The position numbers were made by a program, and so were the translations under genes. From Olavius algarvensis Gamma 3 endosymbiont (GTDB taxonomy: Bacteria; Pseudomonadota; Gammaproteobacteria; GCA-001735895): 45,593 nucleotides of DNA. The stretch's first letter is position 1, and each line of letters starts with the position of its first letter. Where the stretch lies: NCBI GenBank assembly GCA_001735895.1, contig DS021198.1, positions 364,073 through 409,665 on the forward strand, read 5' to 3'. Shown here piece by piece: positions 11,192 to 20,332 of this stretch. The notes under the pieces are model-generated. The model did not search any database and had not been told where the DNA came from. It saw nothing but the letters and a program-made list of their open reading frames with translations.

Positions 11192-11780
11192 ATGCGAAAA
11201 ACACCGACACGAGATCAGATTATCGATGCGGCCGATCTATTGTTTTATCGGCAAGGTTTTGAGCGCACCTCGTTTGCGCACATTGCCGGGGCCGTAAAAA
11301 TTTCACGCGGCAACTTCTACCACCATTTTAGAACCAAGGATGAAATTCTCGCTGCGGTCATCGATTTGCGTCTGACCAACACCCGAGCGACTGGATCGTT
11401 GGGAAGCCGAGTCGGCAAATCCGGCTGATCGTATCCGCAGCTTCATCGACATCATGATTGTTAACCGGGCCAAAATTAAACGCTACGGCTGCCCGGTCGG
11501 CAGCCTGTGCACGGAACTTGCCAAACTCGATCATGGCGGATTAGGCGATGCGAACCGGTTGTTTACCCTGTTTCGCGACTGGATGCGGCGGCAATTCGAA
11601 AGTCTGGGTCATAAGACGGACGCCGATGAACTGGCGATGCATCTGCTCTCACGCAGTCAGGGTATTGCCAACTTGGCCAGCGCTTTCCACGATGAAAAGT
11701 TTATCAAACAAGAAGTGCGCCGCTTATACGAGTGGTTGCGCCCCTTCACGAATAATGCCCTGCTTTGTGAAAACCCCTGA
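11192..11780 (+). pseudogene. TetR/AcrR-family transcriptional regulator, frameshifted
   Basis: The N-terminal 60 residues are a clear TetR DNA-binding domain (DQIIDAADLLFYRQGFERTSFAHIAGAVKISRGNFYHHFRTKDEIL). The first frame goes off at about 11390 and stops at 11428. The ligand-binding domain continues in another frame as LDRWEAESANPADRIRSFIDIMIVNRAKIKRYGCPVGSL through to 11780. Removing the A at 11390 restores GCG-CTG-GAT and a single protein of about 195 residues. This is one clean indel, so it is either a recent inactivation or a sequencing error. It sits 24 nt before the YciI-like gene, which it presumably controlled. Confidence 0.85.
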
Positions 11781-11803
11781 ACCCACCAAGGAGCAGCCGA
11801 CAA

Positions 11804-12091
11804 ATGTTTATCGTAATGCTTAAATTTTCTGAAAACAAAGGCCGGGCCGGCGAGCATATGGCCAGTCATAACGAGTGGCTAGAAAGCGGTTTCGTCGACG
11901 GCGTGTTTTTAATGGCGGGCAGCCTCGAACCGGGGCTGGGGGGTGGGATTCTGGCGCATAATACCGACCGGGAGGCATTGCAGGACCGGGTCAGCCGGGA
12001 TCCTTTCGTGGCGCAGGATATTGTGGCGGCCGAGATTGTCGAGATGACGCCGAAGCGAGTGCATGAACGCCTGCAATTCATGCTTGAATGA
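11804..12091 (+). CDS. YciI-like protein
   Basis: A 95-residue ferredoxin-fold protein of the YCII family. It shows the conserved N-terminal strand MFIVMLKFSENK, a histidine at the usual helix position (ASHNEWLESG) and the SRDPFV motif near the C terminus, whose Asp with the His forms the presumed active site. The function in this family is mostly unknown. Pairing with a TetR regulator is common and suggests a stress or small-molecule role. A ribosome binding site (AAGGAG) precedes the ATG. Confidence 0.85.
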   Translation: MFIVMLKFSENKGRAGEHMASHNEWLESGFVDGVFLMAGSLEPGLGGGILAHNTDREALQDRVSRDPFVAQDIVAAEIVEMTPKRVHERLQFMLE

Positions 12092-12425
12092 TGCGGCTGG
12101 ATTGAATAAGGGAGCGACTTTATGAACGGCGTATTTGTCGGGCCGGATGGGAAACCGTGCTGCCAGTGGTCCGGGTCTGCGCCTGAGTTTCTCGACTATC
12201 ACGACCGCGAGTGGGGTTTTCCGGTAGACGACGATCGGCGGCTATTCGAGAAGATATGCCTGGAAGGATTTCAGTCCGGTCTCAGCTGGCGCACCATCCT
12301 CGCCAAGCGCGAGAATTTTCGCGCGGCGTTCCACGATTTCGATTTCGACAAGATTGCGGGTTTTACCGAACCGGATGTCGTGCGCCTGCTAGATATTAAC
12401 CCGGCGACAATATATGTCGTATTCA

Positions 12426-12522
12426 GGGGCCCAAGAAAGCGTCAGATCAAGGCGCGACTCGCCGCCAATGGTTATTCCATTGGCAAGAGTTGCAACGCGG
12501 AGCTGGCGCTTTCTTGGGCCCC
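12426..12522. repeat. Hairpin 1 of the MITE-like element
   Basis: The outer arms are 12426-12445 and 12503-12522 (one mismatch in 20). An inner arm pair, GCCAATGG/CCATTGGC, closes a 5-nt loop near 12471-12475. The whole 97-nt segment can fold as one long imperfect stem. Confidence 0.8.
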
Positions 12523-12549
12523 CTAACAAATTGATATTAAACAAGATAG

Positions 12550-12647
12550 GCCACCGCGTGTCTGCCCACAGACGGCGTTATCAGAACTTGCTGCAGAATA
12601 ACTGCAGCGGCGTTCTGATGCCTTGCTGTGAACAGACACGCGATGGC
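12550..12647. repeat. Hairpin 2 of the MITE-like element
   Basis: The outer arms 12550-12564 and 12633-12647 match at 14 of 15 positions. The middle pairs ATCAGAAC with GTTCTGAT, and the tip pairs GCTGCAG with CTGCAGC around AATAA. The right foot abuts the right terminal repeat. Confidence 0.8.
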
Positions 12648-13063
12648 TGAATGCGTCATATATTGTCGCCGGGTTAATAATAGCGGTATTGTCCGTCATC
12701 GCGGCAAGATCGAGGCGGTGATCAATAATGCAAAACGCGCCCGGGAGATGGTTAATCAGGAAGGCTCCCTGGCCGCGTATTTCTGGCGTTATGAAGCCGC
12801 CGCCGGAAGGCTCGCCGCGCCGCAAACCGTTTCCACCTCGGATGAATCGGTCGCATTGTCAAAGGCGCTGAAAAAAATGGGCTGGAAGTTCGTTGGTCCG
12901 ACAACGGTTTACGCCTTTCTGCAAGCGATGGGACTGGTCAACGACCATATCGAGTCCTGCGTCGTCAGAACCGAAGTCGAGCGCGCCCGCCGAAATTTCA
13001 AGCGGCCATGAGTCGGCATCCGGCGCGTCCCCGGCGACCCACAGCAATCGGCCGCCGCGATTT

Positions 13064-13990
13064 TCAGGGCAGGCGCACCAGGGCCGCGACGCGGGCTTCC
13101 TCGATGATCCAGTCACGTACCTGCTGCGCCGGTTCAGACAGCGTTGTTCGGTCCGACCAGATCAGGTGAAATTCTTCGCCCGTAACCCAGCTCTGCGGTA
13201 ATACCGGCACCAGCATGCGCTTGGCGATCAGCGCATCGACGACATGGCGCCAGCCAATCGCGACGCCTTCACCGGCCATTGCGGCCTGGATCACCAACGC
13301 GTAGTCGTTAAGCCGCAACCCTTCGCCGTTATCGATGAATTCCTGCCCGAATGCCTGGAACCAGTCGCGCCACTTGGGGCGTGGCCGATACGGTTCTTCG
13401 AGATGGATGAAATGATGCCGCTCTAACTCCTCGATTGAATTCGGCACGCCGTATTGCGCCAGGTAAGACGGACTCGCAATCGCCAACATTTCTTCACGCG
13501 CGATGCTCGCCGACTGATAACCCGACCAGTTGCCGCGACCGCGCCGAATACCAAGCGAAACCTTTTCGTGCTCGAGATCCAGATCCCGGTCGACCACCTG
13601 CAGCCGCAGGTCGATACCGGGAAGCGCGGCATGTAATCGGGTTAATCGCGGCATCACCCAGTAGTTGGCGAAGGCCGTCGAGATCGACAGTGTCACCAGT
13701 GCCAGCGACGGTTCGCGGTTTATTTCACGTGCGGCTTGCAGGATGCGCTCGAGGCTAATCGATACTTCGTTGAACAGGCGATCACCGGCCTCGGTGAGGC
13801 GGATCGCGCGATGCCGGCGCTGAAACAGCGCCTGTCCGATGGCTTGTTCGAGCTGGCGCATCGCGAGGCTAACCGCGGGCTGAGAGACGCCGAGTTCGGC
13901 GGCGGCCTGGGTGAAAGACATCAGCCGGGCGCAGACCTCGAATACGAACAGGTGGTGCGGTGAGTGGATTAAGCGCCGCAGTTCTTTCAT
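13064..13990 (-). CDS. LysR-family transcriptional regulator (GcvA-like)
   Basis: A 308-residue LysR-type regulator. The N-terminal winged helix-turn-helix reads FEVCARLMSFTQAAAELGVSQPAVSLAMRQLEQAIGQALFQRRHRAIRLTEAG. A periplasmic-binding-like effector domain follows (about 95-300), with the GcvA-type features IRRGRGNWSG and GEGVAIGW. It is divergent from the MttB-family gene with a 287-bp shared intergenic region, the usual LysR arrangement, so it probably controls that gene in response to a methylamine- or betaine-like compound. The effector is inferred from context only. Confidence 0.92.
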   Translation of the reverse strand: MKELRRLIHSPHHLFVFEVCARLMSFTQAAAELGVSQPAVSLAMRQLEQAIGQALFQRRHRAIRLTEAGDRLFNEVSISLERILQAAREINREPSLALVTLSISTAFANYWVMPRLTRLHAALPGIDLRLQVVDRDLDLEHEKVSLGIRRGRGNWSGYQSASIAREEMLAIASPSYLAQYGVPNSIEELERHHFIHLEEPYRPRPKWRDWFQAFGQEFIDNGEGLRLNDYALVIQAAMAGEGVAIGWRHVVDALIAKRMLVPVLPQSWVTGEEFHLIWSDRTTLSEPAQQVRDWIIEEARVAALVRLP

Positions 13991-14028
13991 GCTACCTATA
14001 AATATGGTTCGATATTTAACGCCGGAAA

Positions 14029-14135
14029 ATGTTGCATAACGTAAATTAACATAAGTTTATTTAATGTGTCTTGCTATTTTATTTAGCGGTCACAGCGCTT
14101 CGACCGATTGTTATAGTGCAAGCCTAATGCAACAT
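14029..14135. promoter_or_regulatory. Candidate LysR sites in the divergent lysR-mttB region
   Basis: ATGTTGCAT (14029-14037) and its exact reverse complement ATGCAACAT (14127-14135) occur about 90 bp apart between the two divergent starts. Both are followed within a few bases by (C)ATAACG. Spaced symmetric half-sites fit DNA looping by a LysR tetramer, but chance is possible for 9-mers. The downstream leader (14205-14270) contains two small hairpins (CGGAGAGTCTCCG and GTCGGCG/CGCCGAC) of unknown meaning. Confidence 0.35.
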
Positions 14136-14277
14136 CGGCATAACGAGTGGTATCCGTTTAACCGGGCAATCCTCGCGCAAGCCATGTCGACTTGCTGAGA
14201 TGATCCGACGTGCCGGAGAGTCTCCGATGCGACTAAGTCGGCGCTGCGCCGACGAGCGGCAAAAAACTGGGGGGCGT

Positions 14278-15822
14278 ATGAGCGAACAGACCGGCACCAG
14301 CAAATCCCGCAGCGGTGGGCGTCGCGGCGGCGGGCGCGGGCGCAAGCGTCCGCAGATATCGGCGCCGGCGTTTATTCAGCGAAAAATTCCGTACTACGAA
14401 TTCTTAGGCGAAGAGGGATTGGTAAAACTCGAGGAACAGGCCGACTGGATCATTCAGGAAATCGGACTAGAATTTCGCGACGACCCGAAAGCGCTCGAAA
14501 TCTGGAAAACCGCGGGCGCCGACGTGAAAGGGACGCGGGTGCGTCTGGAGCGTGGCGTGGCGCGCAAGCTGTGTAGAACCGCTCCTTCCGATTTCTACCA
14601 ACACTCCCGTAATCCCGAACGCAGGGTCCACATCGGCGGCACCTCCCAAGTGTTTGCGCCGGTCTATGGGCCTCCGTTCGTACGCGACCTCGAGGGAGGG
14701 CGGCGTTACGGCAGTTACACGGATTTCGAGCAGCTGGTAAAAGTCGTTTCCCAGTTGCCGAGCCTGCATCACTCGGGATTGGTAATCGTCGAGCCCTGCG
14801 ATTTGCCGGTCTCGAAGCGCCATCTCGACATGGTTTATGCGCATATGAAGTTCGGTGACAAGCCCCACTTGGGTGCGATCACCGAAAAGTCGCGCGCGCA
14901 GGATTCGGTCGACATGGCCAGGATTCTGCACGGCGCGGAATTCATGGAACAAAATTGCGTCATCATGGGCAATGTCAACACCAATTCACCGCTGCTGGTC
15001 GATCGCGTCGTCACCGAGGCGGCCCAGGTATACTGCGGCGCCAACCAGGGGCTGGTAGTGGTGCCGTTCATCCTCGGCGGCGCGATGGGCCCGGTGACCA
15101 CCGCGGCATCGATTGCCCAGGCGCTGGCGGAGGCGATGATGGTGGGCGCCTTTACCCAGCTGGTGCGCCCGGGGGCGCCGTTCATCATGGGCAATTTCCT
15201 GTCGTCGATGAGTTTGCGTACGGGAGCACCCACCTTCGGCATGCCGGAACCGGTCATATCGAATCTGGTCATCGGTCAGCTGGCGCGCCGGCTCGGGGTG
15301 CCGCTACGCTGCGGTGGTTCGCTGACCGCGTCCAAGCTGCCCGATGCGCAGGCGGCCTATGAGAGCGCCGACTCGATGCTGTCGACCGCGCTCGGCGGTG
15401 CGCACTTCGTGCTGCATGCGGCGGGTTGGCTGGAGGGGGGGTTGTGCACAGGGTTCGAAAAACTGGTGATGGATGCCGACCGGCTCGGCGCCTATCAGGT
15501 CATGCTGTCGGGTTTGCCGCTGGATGACAATGCGCTGGCGCGAGATGCTTATGCCGAGGTCGAACCGGCGGGGCATTTTCTCGGTTGCGCGCATACCATG
15601 GCTAACTATGAAACCGCTTACTACGAGGCGTTGCTGTCGGATAGCAATAACGTCGAGCAATGGCAGGAGGAAGGCGGCAAGGATATGGCGCAACGAGCGT
15701 TTGAGCGCTGGAACCGGATGCTGCGCGATTACGAGGCCCCGCCGCTGGATCCGGCGAAAGACGAGGAGCTCCGCAGCTATATCGATAAACGCAAGGCCGA
15801 AATCCCGGACGCCTGGTATTAA
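14278..15822 (+). CDS. MttB-family (trimethylamine/betaine) methyltransferase, non-pyrrolysine type
   Basis: A 514-residue member of the MttB superfamily (COG5598). These enzymes transfer a methyl group from a quaternary or tertiary amine to a corrinoid protein. The frame has no internal amber codon, so this is one of the non-pyrrolysine homologues, a group that includes glycine betaine methyltransferase (MtgB). The start at 14278 follows a G-rich ribosome binding site (CTGGGGGG) and gives MSEQTGTSKSRSGGRRGGGRGRKRP, an Arg/Gly-rich N terminus before the folded domain begins at about residue 33. An upstream in-frame ATG at 14200 is less likely. No corrinoid protein or reactivase gene is adjacent. 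The substrate is unknown. Confidence 0.88.
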   Translation: MSEQTGTSKSRSGGRRGGGRGRKRPQISAPAFIQRKIPYYEFLGEEGLVKLEEQADWIIQEIGLEFRDDPKALEIWKTAGADVKGTRVRLERGVARKLCRTAPSDFYQHSRNPERRVHIGGTSQVFAPVYGPPFVRDLEGGRRYGSYTDFEQLVKVVSQLPSLHHSGLVIVEPCDLPVSKRHLDMVYAHMKFGDKPHLGAITEKSRAQDSVDMARILHGAEFMEQNCVIMGNVNTNSPLLVDRVVTEAAQVYCGANQGLVVVPFILGGAMGPVTTAASIAQALAEAMMVGAFTQLVRPGAPFIMGNFLSSMSLRTGAPTFGMPEPVISNLVIGQLARRLGVPLRCGGSLTASKLPDAQAAYESADSMLSTALGGAHFVLHAAGWLEGGLCTGFEKLVMDADRLGAYQVMLSGLPLDDNALARDAYAEVEPAGHFLGCAHTMANYETAYYEALLSDSNNVEQWQEEGGKDMAQRAFERWNRMLRDYEAPPLDPAKDEELRSYIDKRKAEIPDAWY

Positions 15823-15841
15823 GCGAATGAGAACCTCTCCG

Positions 15842-15913
15842 GACATCCCCGCGATGAATGTCATTCCGGCGAATATAGTCATCCCCGCGAATATAGTCAT
15901 CCCCGCGAAAGCG
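15842..15913 (+). repeat. Four tandem 18-bp repeats (REP-half units)
   Basis: Four consecutive 18-bp units occur at 15842, 15860, 15878 and 15896. The third and fourth begin GTCATCCCCGCGAA and the first two are diverged versions (GACATCCCCGCGATGAAT, GTCATTCCGGCGAATATA). They are tandem half-copies of the REP-like palindrome, and the last one is interrupted by the IS4 element. Confidence 0.8.
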
Positions 15914-17182
15914 CACTGCTGTCCGGAATAAATTAAGTTGGTGTATTTGAAAGTGTTGCAGTGCCCGGGTTTTACGAATAAAACCATAAGCAACAACTTA
16001 ATTTCAGGACACTGCAACATGTATACATATACCCGATTTGGCGAACTTTTGAAAGTCCTTCCTAAAAATACTTTCAAACGCTGCGTTGAACAGCATCGGA
16101 GCGATAAACATAACAAGGGTTTCGACAGCTGGGGGCAGTTAATCAGTCTGATGTATGCTCAATTGTCCGGTTGTCGGAGCTTGCGCGAGTTGGAGGTGAG
16201 CTACAATAGTCATTCCGCGCATCACTATCACCTGGGCTGCGGTCCGATTAAGCGCTCGACTTTATCGGATGCCAATCGCCAACGAGATGCCGGGGTATTT
16301 GAATCATTCTGCCAGCAGCTGATGGGCCGGGCTCATCGGCGAGTACGCAATGAGATAAAGGACTTGCTCTATCTGTTGGACTCGACGCCGATCTGTCTGC
16401 GCAGCCGGGGTTATGAGTGGACGCAAGCGCGTAGTATGTCACGCATTCCGGGCCTGAAGATTCACCTGCTGTATTCCCCCGACAAGCAGTTGCCTTGTGA
16501 CGCTCGGATCACGGCATCGACCCAGAACGATATTGAGTATGGACGCAATGTTGAAATCGAGAAGGGCGCTAAGTATGTGTTTGATAAGGGATATTGCGAT
16601 TACAATTGGTGGCATCAAATCGACCAGGAGGGTGCTTTCTTTGTGACCCGGTTAAAGCGTAACGCATCGATCAGGGTGCTCAAAAGCCGCTCGACCGAAG
16701 GAGATATACTGTCGGATGAGGTCATTGAGTTTAAAAACAAATGGCCTGGCGGCGGCCGGAAAAACAACTACGTCAAACCGTTGCGGCGAATAGTGGTGCA
16801 TCGAGAGGATCATGTGGACCCGCTGGTACTGGTAACCAACCTGATGGGGGTCCCGGTTGAAGAAGTTGCAGCCGTTGGGCGATCGAACTCTGGTTCAAGT
16901 GGGTCAAGCAGAACCTGAAAATCAAAAAGTTTCTCGGTCAAAGCGAGAATGCGGTCAAAATCCAGATACTGGTGGCATTGATCACGTATCTCATCGCCGA
17001 TCTATACCGGCAACTTTGTGGATCGAGACGCGGTTTTTATCTGTGGCTGGCGGAACTCAAATCGACTCTATTCCAGCGACCCAGACTCGAATTCGAAGTA
17101 CTTAAACGACGACGAAAATGGAAATCCGATTTCCAAATACATCAAGCACAGTTGGCATTATGATTTATTCCGGACAGCAGTG
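15914..17182 (+). mobile_element. IS4-family insertion sequence, complete ends, decayed transposase
   Basis: The perfect 20-bp terminal inverted repeat CACTGCTGTCCGGAATAAAT occurs at 15914-15933 and, inverted, at 17163-17182. Flanking 10-bp sequences CGCGAAAGCG (15904-15913) and CGCGCAAGCG (17183-17192) differ at one base and look like a target duplication inside a REP-like palindrome. The element is 1269 bp. It is related to the copy at the left edge of the window and inserted at the same point of the same motif. Confidence 0.88.
16019..17163 (+). pseudogene. IS4-family transposase with internal deletion/frameshift
   Basis: The gene starts at the ATG 16019 (MYTYTRFGELLKVLPKN). The DDE domain shows LLDSTPI, and the frame is open to LVLVTNLMGVPVEEVAA near 16874, then runs into a false tail that stops at 16918. 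The rest continues in another frame as WAIELWFKWVKQNLKIKKFLG and ends at 17163. The expected sequence at the junction is roughly AALYKQRWAIELWFK, so about four residues are missing, including the Tyr and Arg of the IS4 YxxRxxxExxxxxxK signature. This copy should be inactive in cis, although its ends are intact. Confidence 0.88.
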
Positions 17183-17350
17183 CGCGCAAGCGGGGATCTC
17201 ACAACCAGCCACCATTCCAAGATCCCGGCTCGTTGGCCGGGATGACGCCTAATTACCGTCAATTCCCTCGCGCCTAGTCGTCCCCGCGCAAGCGGGGATC
17301 TCACAACAAGCCACCAAGCCAAGATCCCTGCTCAGTGGCCGGGATGACGG
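17183..17350. repeat. Two REP-like palindromic units
   Basis: Unit 1 (17183-17247) runs CGCGCAAGCGGGGATCTCAC ... AAGATCCCGGCTCGTTGGCC ... GGGATGACG. Unit 2 (17276-17348) has the same layout, beginning CGTCCCCGCGCAAGCGGGGA. Each has two inverted half-sites of the GTCATCCCCGC type around a 15-20-nt spacer. They belong to a dispersed family also seen at the left edge and near 5300. No gene is visible from here to the aroE stop at 17518. Confidence 0.75.
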
Positions 17351-17517
17351 CAAAATACCGTCACCCCCCGCGCGCTCCTTTATCCCCTACCGCAAGCGGC
17401 ATCAGGTTCTGCGGGTCCTACTTAGCGGCGGTCCGACGTGTCGGGGTCTTGCAGTATACGCTGTATCGCCATTGTCGGTTTCATCTGTGCCGGCTGAAAT
17501 CGATCGTATTCTGGATG

Positions 17518-18351
17518 TCAGGCGCGTAGCGACTGAATTACGGTCGCGGAATCGGGTTTGACGCCGCGCCATATTTCGAACGCGGCGGCGGCCTGTTCCA
17601 CCAGCATGCCGAGCCCGTCGAAAGCGCGCGCCGCGCCGCGGTCCCGGGCCCAGCCGACGAATGCGGTGGCGCCCTCGACGTTGTACATCATGTCGTAACA
17701 AACCGTTTGTTGATGCATGACGCTAGCGGGGATAGCCGGGACTGCATGTTCGAGCCCAGCGGCGGTGCCATTGATGACCAGGTCGAATTCCCGCCCATCC
17801 AGCGCCTCGAAAGCAAGCGCCTCGGTGTTGCCGCAATCAGCGAAATCGCGCGCCAGTTGCGATGCCTTGGCCGGTGTCCGATTGGCAATCGTCAGGCGTG
17901 CCGGCGACAGAGCCAGTAACGGATCCAGCACGCCGCGCACCGCGCCGCCGGCGCCCAGCAGCAGGATTTCGCGCTGTTTAATTTCAATTCCTAGATTGTC
18001 GCGCAGATCTCGGGTTAGGCCGAGTCCGTCGGTGTTATCGCCGGCGATGCCGCCGTCCGTTTCGAAGCTTAGCGTATTGACGGCGCCGGCCCGTTCGGCG
18101 CGGGCGCTTAAGGAGTCACACAGGTTCCGGGCTTCACCCTTGAAGGGTACGGTGACGTTGACCCCGGCGAAGCCCCGATTTTGCAAATCACGGATCCCGG
18201 GCGCGAAACCGCCTAGCGGCAATTCGATGGCGCGATAGCTGAGCGCCTCGCCGGTTTGCGCGGCAAAGCTGTTGTGAATCTGCGGGGATAGACTGTGGGT
18301 TATCGGATTGCCGACCACGGCATAATGGGCTACCTGCTCGGCTGGGGCCAC
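17518..18351 (-). CDS. aroE: Shikimate dehydrogenase (NADP+)
   Basis: A 277-residue AroE that reduces 3-dehydroshikimate to shikimate in aromatic amino acid synthesis. The substrate site shows NPITHSLSPQIHNSF and VNVTVPFKGEA (with the catalytic Lys), plus NTDGLGLTRDL. The NADP-binding turn is GAGGAVRGV, followed by NRTPAKA. The start is a GTG at 18349-18351, which leaves only 2 nt after the hemB stop, so the two genes are probably translated from one message. Confidence 0.96.
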   Translation of the reverse strand: MAPAEQVAHYAVVGNPITHSLSPQIHNSFAAQTGEALSYRAIELPLGGFAPGIRDLQNRGFAGVNVTVPFKGEARNLCDSLSARAERAGAVNTLSFETDGGIAGDNTDGLGLTRDLRDNLGIEIKQREILLLGAGGAVRGVLDPLLALSPARLTIANRTPAKASQLARDFADCGNTEALAFEALDGREFDLVINGTAAGLEHAVPAIPASVMHQQTVCYDMMYNVEGATAFVGWARDRGAARAFDGLGMLVEQAAAAFEIWRGVKPDSATVIQSLRA

Positions 18352-18353
18352 AA

Positions 18354-19415
<1,062 letters not shown>

Positions 19416-19523
19416 TCACCCTTGTGGTGGGGTCGTTTGAACTTATGACGCAACATACTATCACAATGATATAGTGACCGGGCCGTATTACCGTCTTTCC
19501 CCCGGGCAAGGGGGCAGGGGAGC

Positions 19524-20294
19524 ATGAAAATAGAATTGAAGCTGATCCGCATATTGTTTATAGCGCTGAGCGCAGTATTAATTGTGGGGCTGGCGCCGCT
19601 GCAGTCTGCGGTCGCAGTCGAAGCGGGCGCGCTGAGAATAATCGTTTACGGCGCAACCGGCCGGGTCGGTAGCCGTGCGGTCGAGGAAGCGCTGAATCGG
19701 GGGCACCGGATCACCGCGGTATCGCGCGACCCCAGCCGCGTGACAAAAAAACATGAAAATCTGAGTGTGGTTCAAGGCGACGTGCTCGATCCGCAAAGCG
19801 TTGCCGCGTTGGTCGGCGGGCAGGATATCGTCGTGGTGTCCGTGCGTGGTAGCGTGGATAAATCGAAGCAACCCGAAAAAACGGTTCATCGCCTGGCAGC
19901 GGAAGTCATTGTGAACGCGTTGCGCGATAAGGGCGCCGCGGCGCCGCGCCTGATTTTCGTGGGTGGCGCCGGCAGCCTGGAAGTGAAACCGGGCGTGCTC
20001 TATGCCGACAAGTTGCCGTTTTTTGTCCCGGGTTTCGTGCGCCAGGAAATCGCCGGGCATGTCTTGACTCTCGAGTATCTGCGGGATGTAGACGATGTGC
20101 GCTGGACCTATATCAGCCCGGCCAAAAAATTCAAACCCGGCAAGCGCAGCGGACAGTATCGCATCGGCGGCGACCGGATGTTGACGGATAAAAAGGGCAA
20201 GAGCCGAATTTCGATGGAGGATTTTGCAGTGGCCCTGGTCGACGAAGCCGAAAACTCGAAATTCATCCGCCAACGCTTCTCGGTTGCCTACTGA
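19524..20294 (+). CDS. Exported NAD(P)-binding Rossmann protein (NmrA/SDR-like)
   Basis: A 256-residue protein with an N-terminal signal-like segment (MKIELKLIRILFIALSAVLIVGLAPLQSAVA), then an atypical SDR domain. The cofactor-binding turn is IIVYGATGRVGSRAV, followed by VVQGDVLDPQSVAALVGGQDIVVVSV and LIFVGGAGSLEV, as in NAD(P)H-binding flavin-reductase-like proteins. Export of such a domain is unusual because the cofactor is cytoplasmic, so the hydrophobic segment may be an anchor. A strong ribosome binding site (GGGGAG) precedes the ATG. It stands alone between divergent hemB and convergent ydcF-like genes. Confidence 0.82.
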   Translation: MKIELKLIRILFIALSAVLIVGLAPLQSAVAVEAGALRIIVYGATGRVGSRAVEEALNRGHRITAVSRDPSRVTKKHENLSVVQGDVLDPQSVAALVGGQDIVVVSVRGSVDKSKQPEKTVHRLAAEVIVNALRDKGAAAPRLIFVGGAGSLEVKPGVLYADKLPFFVPGFVRQEIAGHVLTLEYLRDVDDVRWTYISPAKKFKPGKRSGQYRIGGDRMLTDKKGKSRISMEDFAVALVDEAENSKFIRQRFSVAY

Positions 20295-20332
20295 TAAAAT
20301 GGAGCCGTTAAAATGAGCGGTGCGGAGTCGGG

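Larger units (their letters stand above)
12395..12678. mobile_element. 284-bp MITE-like element with 32-bp terminal inverted repeats and two large hairpins
   Basis: The left end 12395-12426 and the right end 12647-12678 are inverted repeats, identical over the outer 22 bp (starting ATTAACCCGGCGACAAT) and matching at 30 of 32 positions. Inside are two long hairpins. Hairpin 1 (12426-12522) has arms GGGGCCCAAGAAAGCG and CGCTTTCTTGGGCCCC. Hairpin 2 (12550-12647) has outer arms GCCACCGCGTGTCTG and CAGACACGCGATGGC and a GCTGCAG/CTGCAGC tip. They are separated by about 27 nt of AT-rich sequence. No gene fits inside. The host codons GAT and AAT adjoin it; a 2-bp AT target duplication is possible if the right end is set at 12676. 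I see no autonomous relative in the window. Confidence 0.88.
12122..13011 (+). pseudogene. tag: DNA-3-methyladenine glycosylase I, split by a 284-bp insertion
   Basis: The 5' part (to 12394) encodes CCQWSGSAPEFLDYHDREWG, with the zinc-ligand Cys14 and His27 and the FQSGLSWRTILAKRENF segment. It ends ...DVVRLLD. The 3' part resumes at 12679 with NSGIVRHRGKIEAVINNA and ends with GLVNDHIESC, which holds the C-terminal zinc ligands. Removing 12395-12678 gives an uninterrupted 201-residue Tag in frame, the normal size. As it stands, translation enters the insertion and stops at 12526. The enzyme excises 3-methyladenine from alkylated DNA. Both halves look undecayed, so the insertion is probably recent. 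Confidence 0.92.

Noticed and set aside
14205-14280. Glycine or THF riboswitch before the MttB gene (GGAGAG present)
   Set aside because: The remaining conserved riboswitch core elements could not be found; only two small hairpins are visible.
15842-15913. CRISPR array
   Set aside because: The repeats are contiguous 18-bp units without spacers and belong to the REP-like family.
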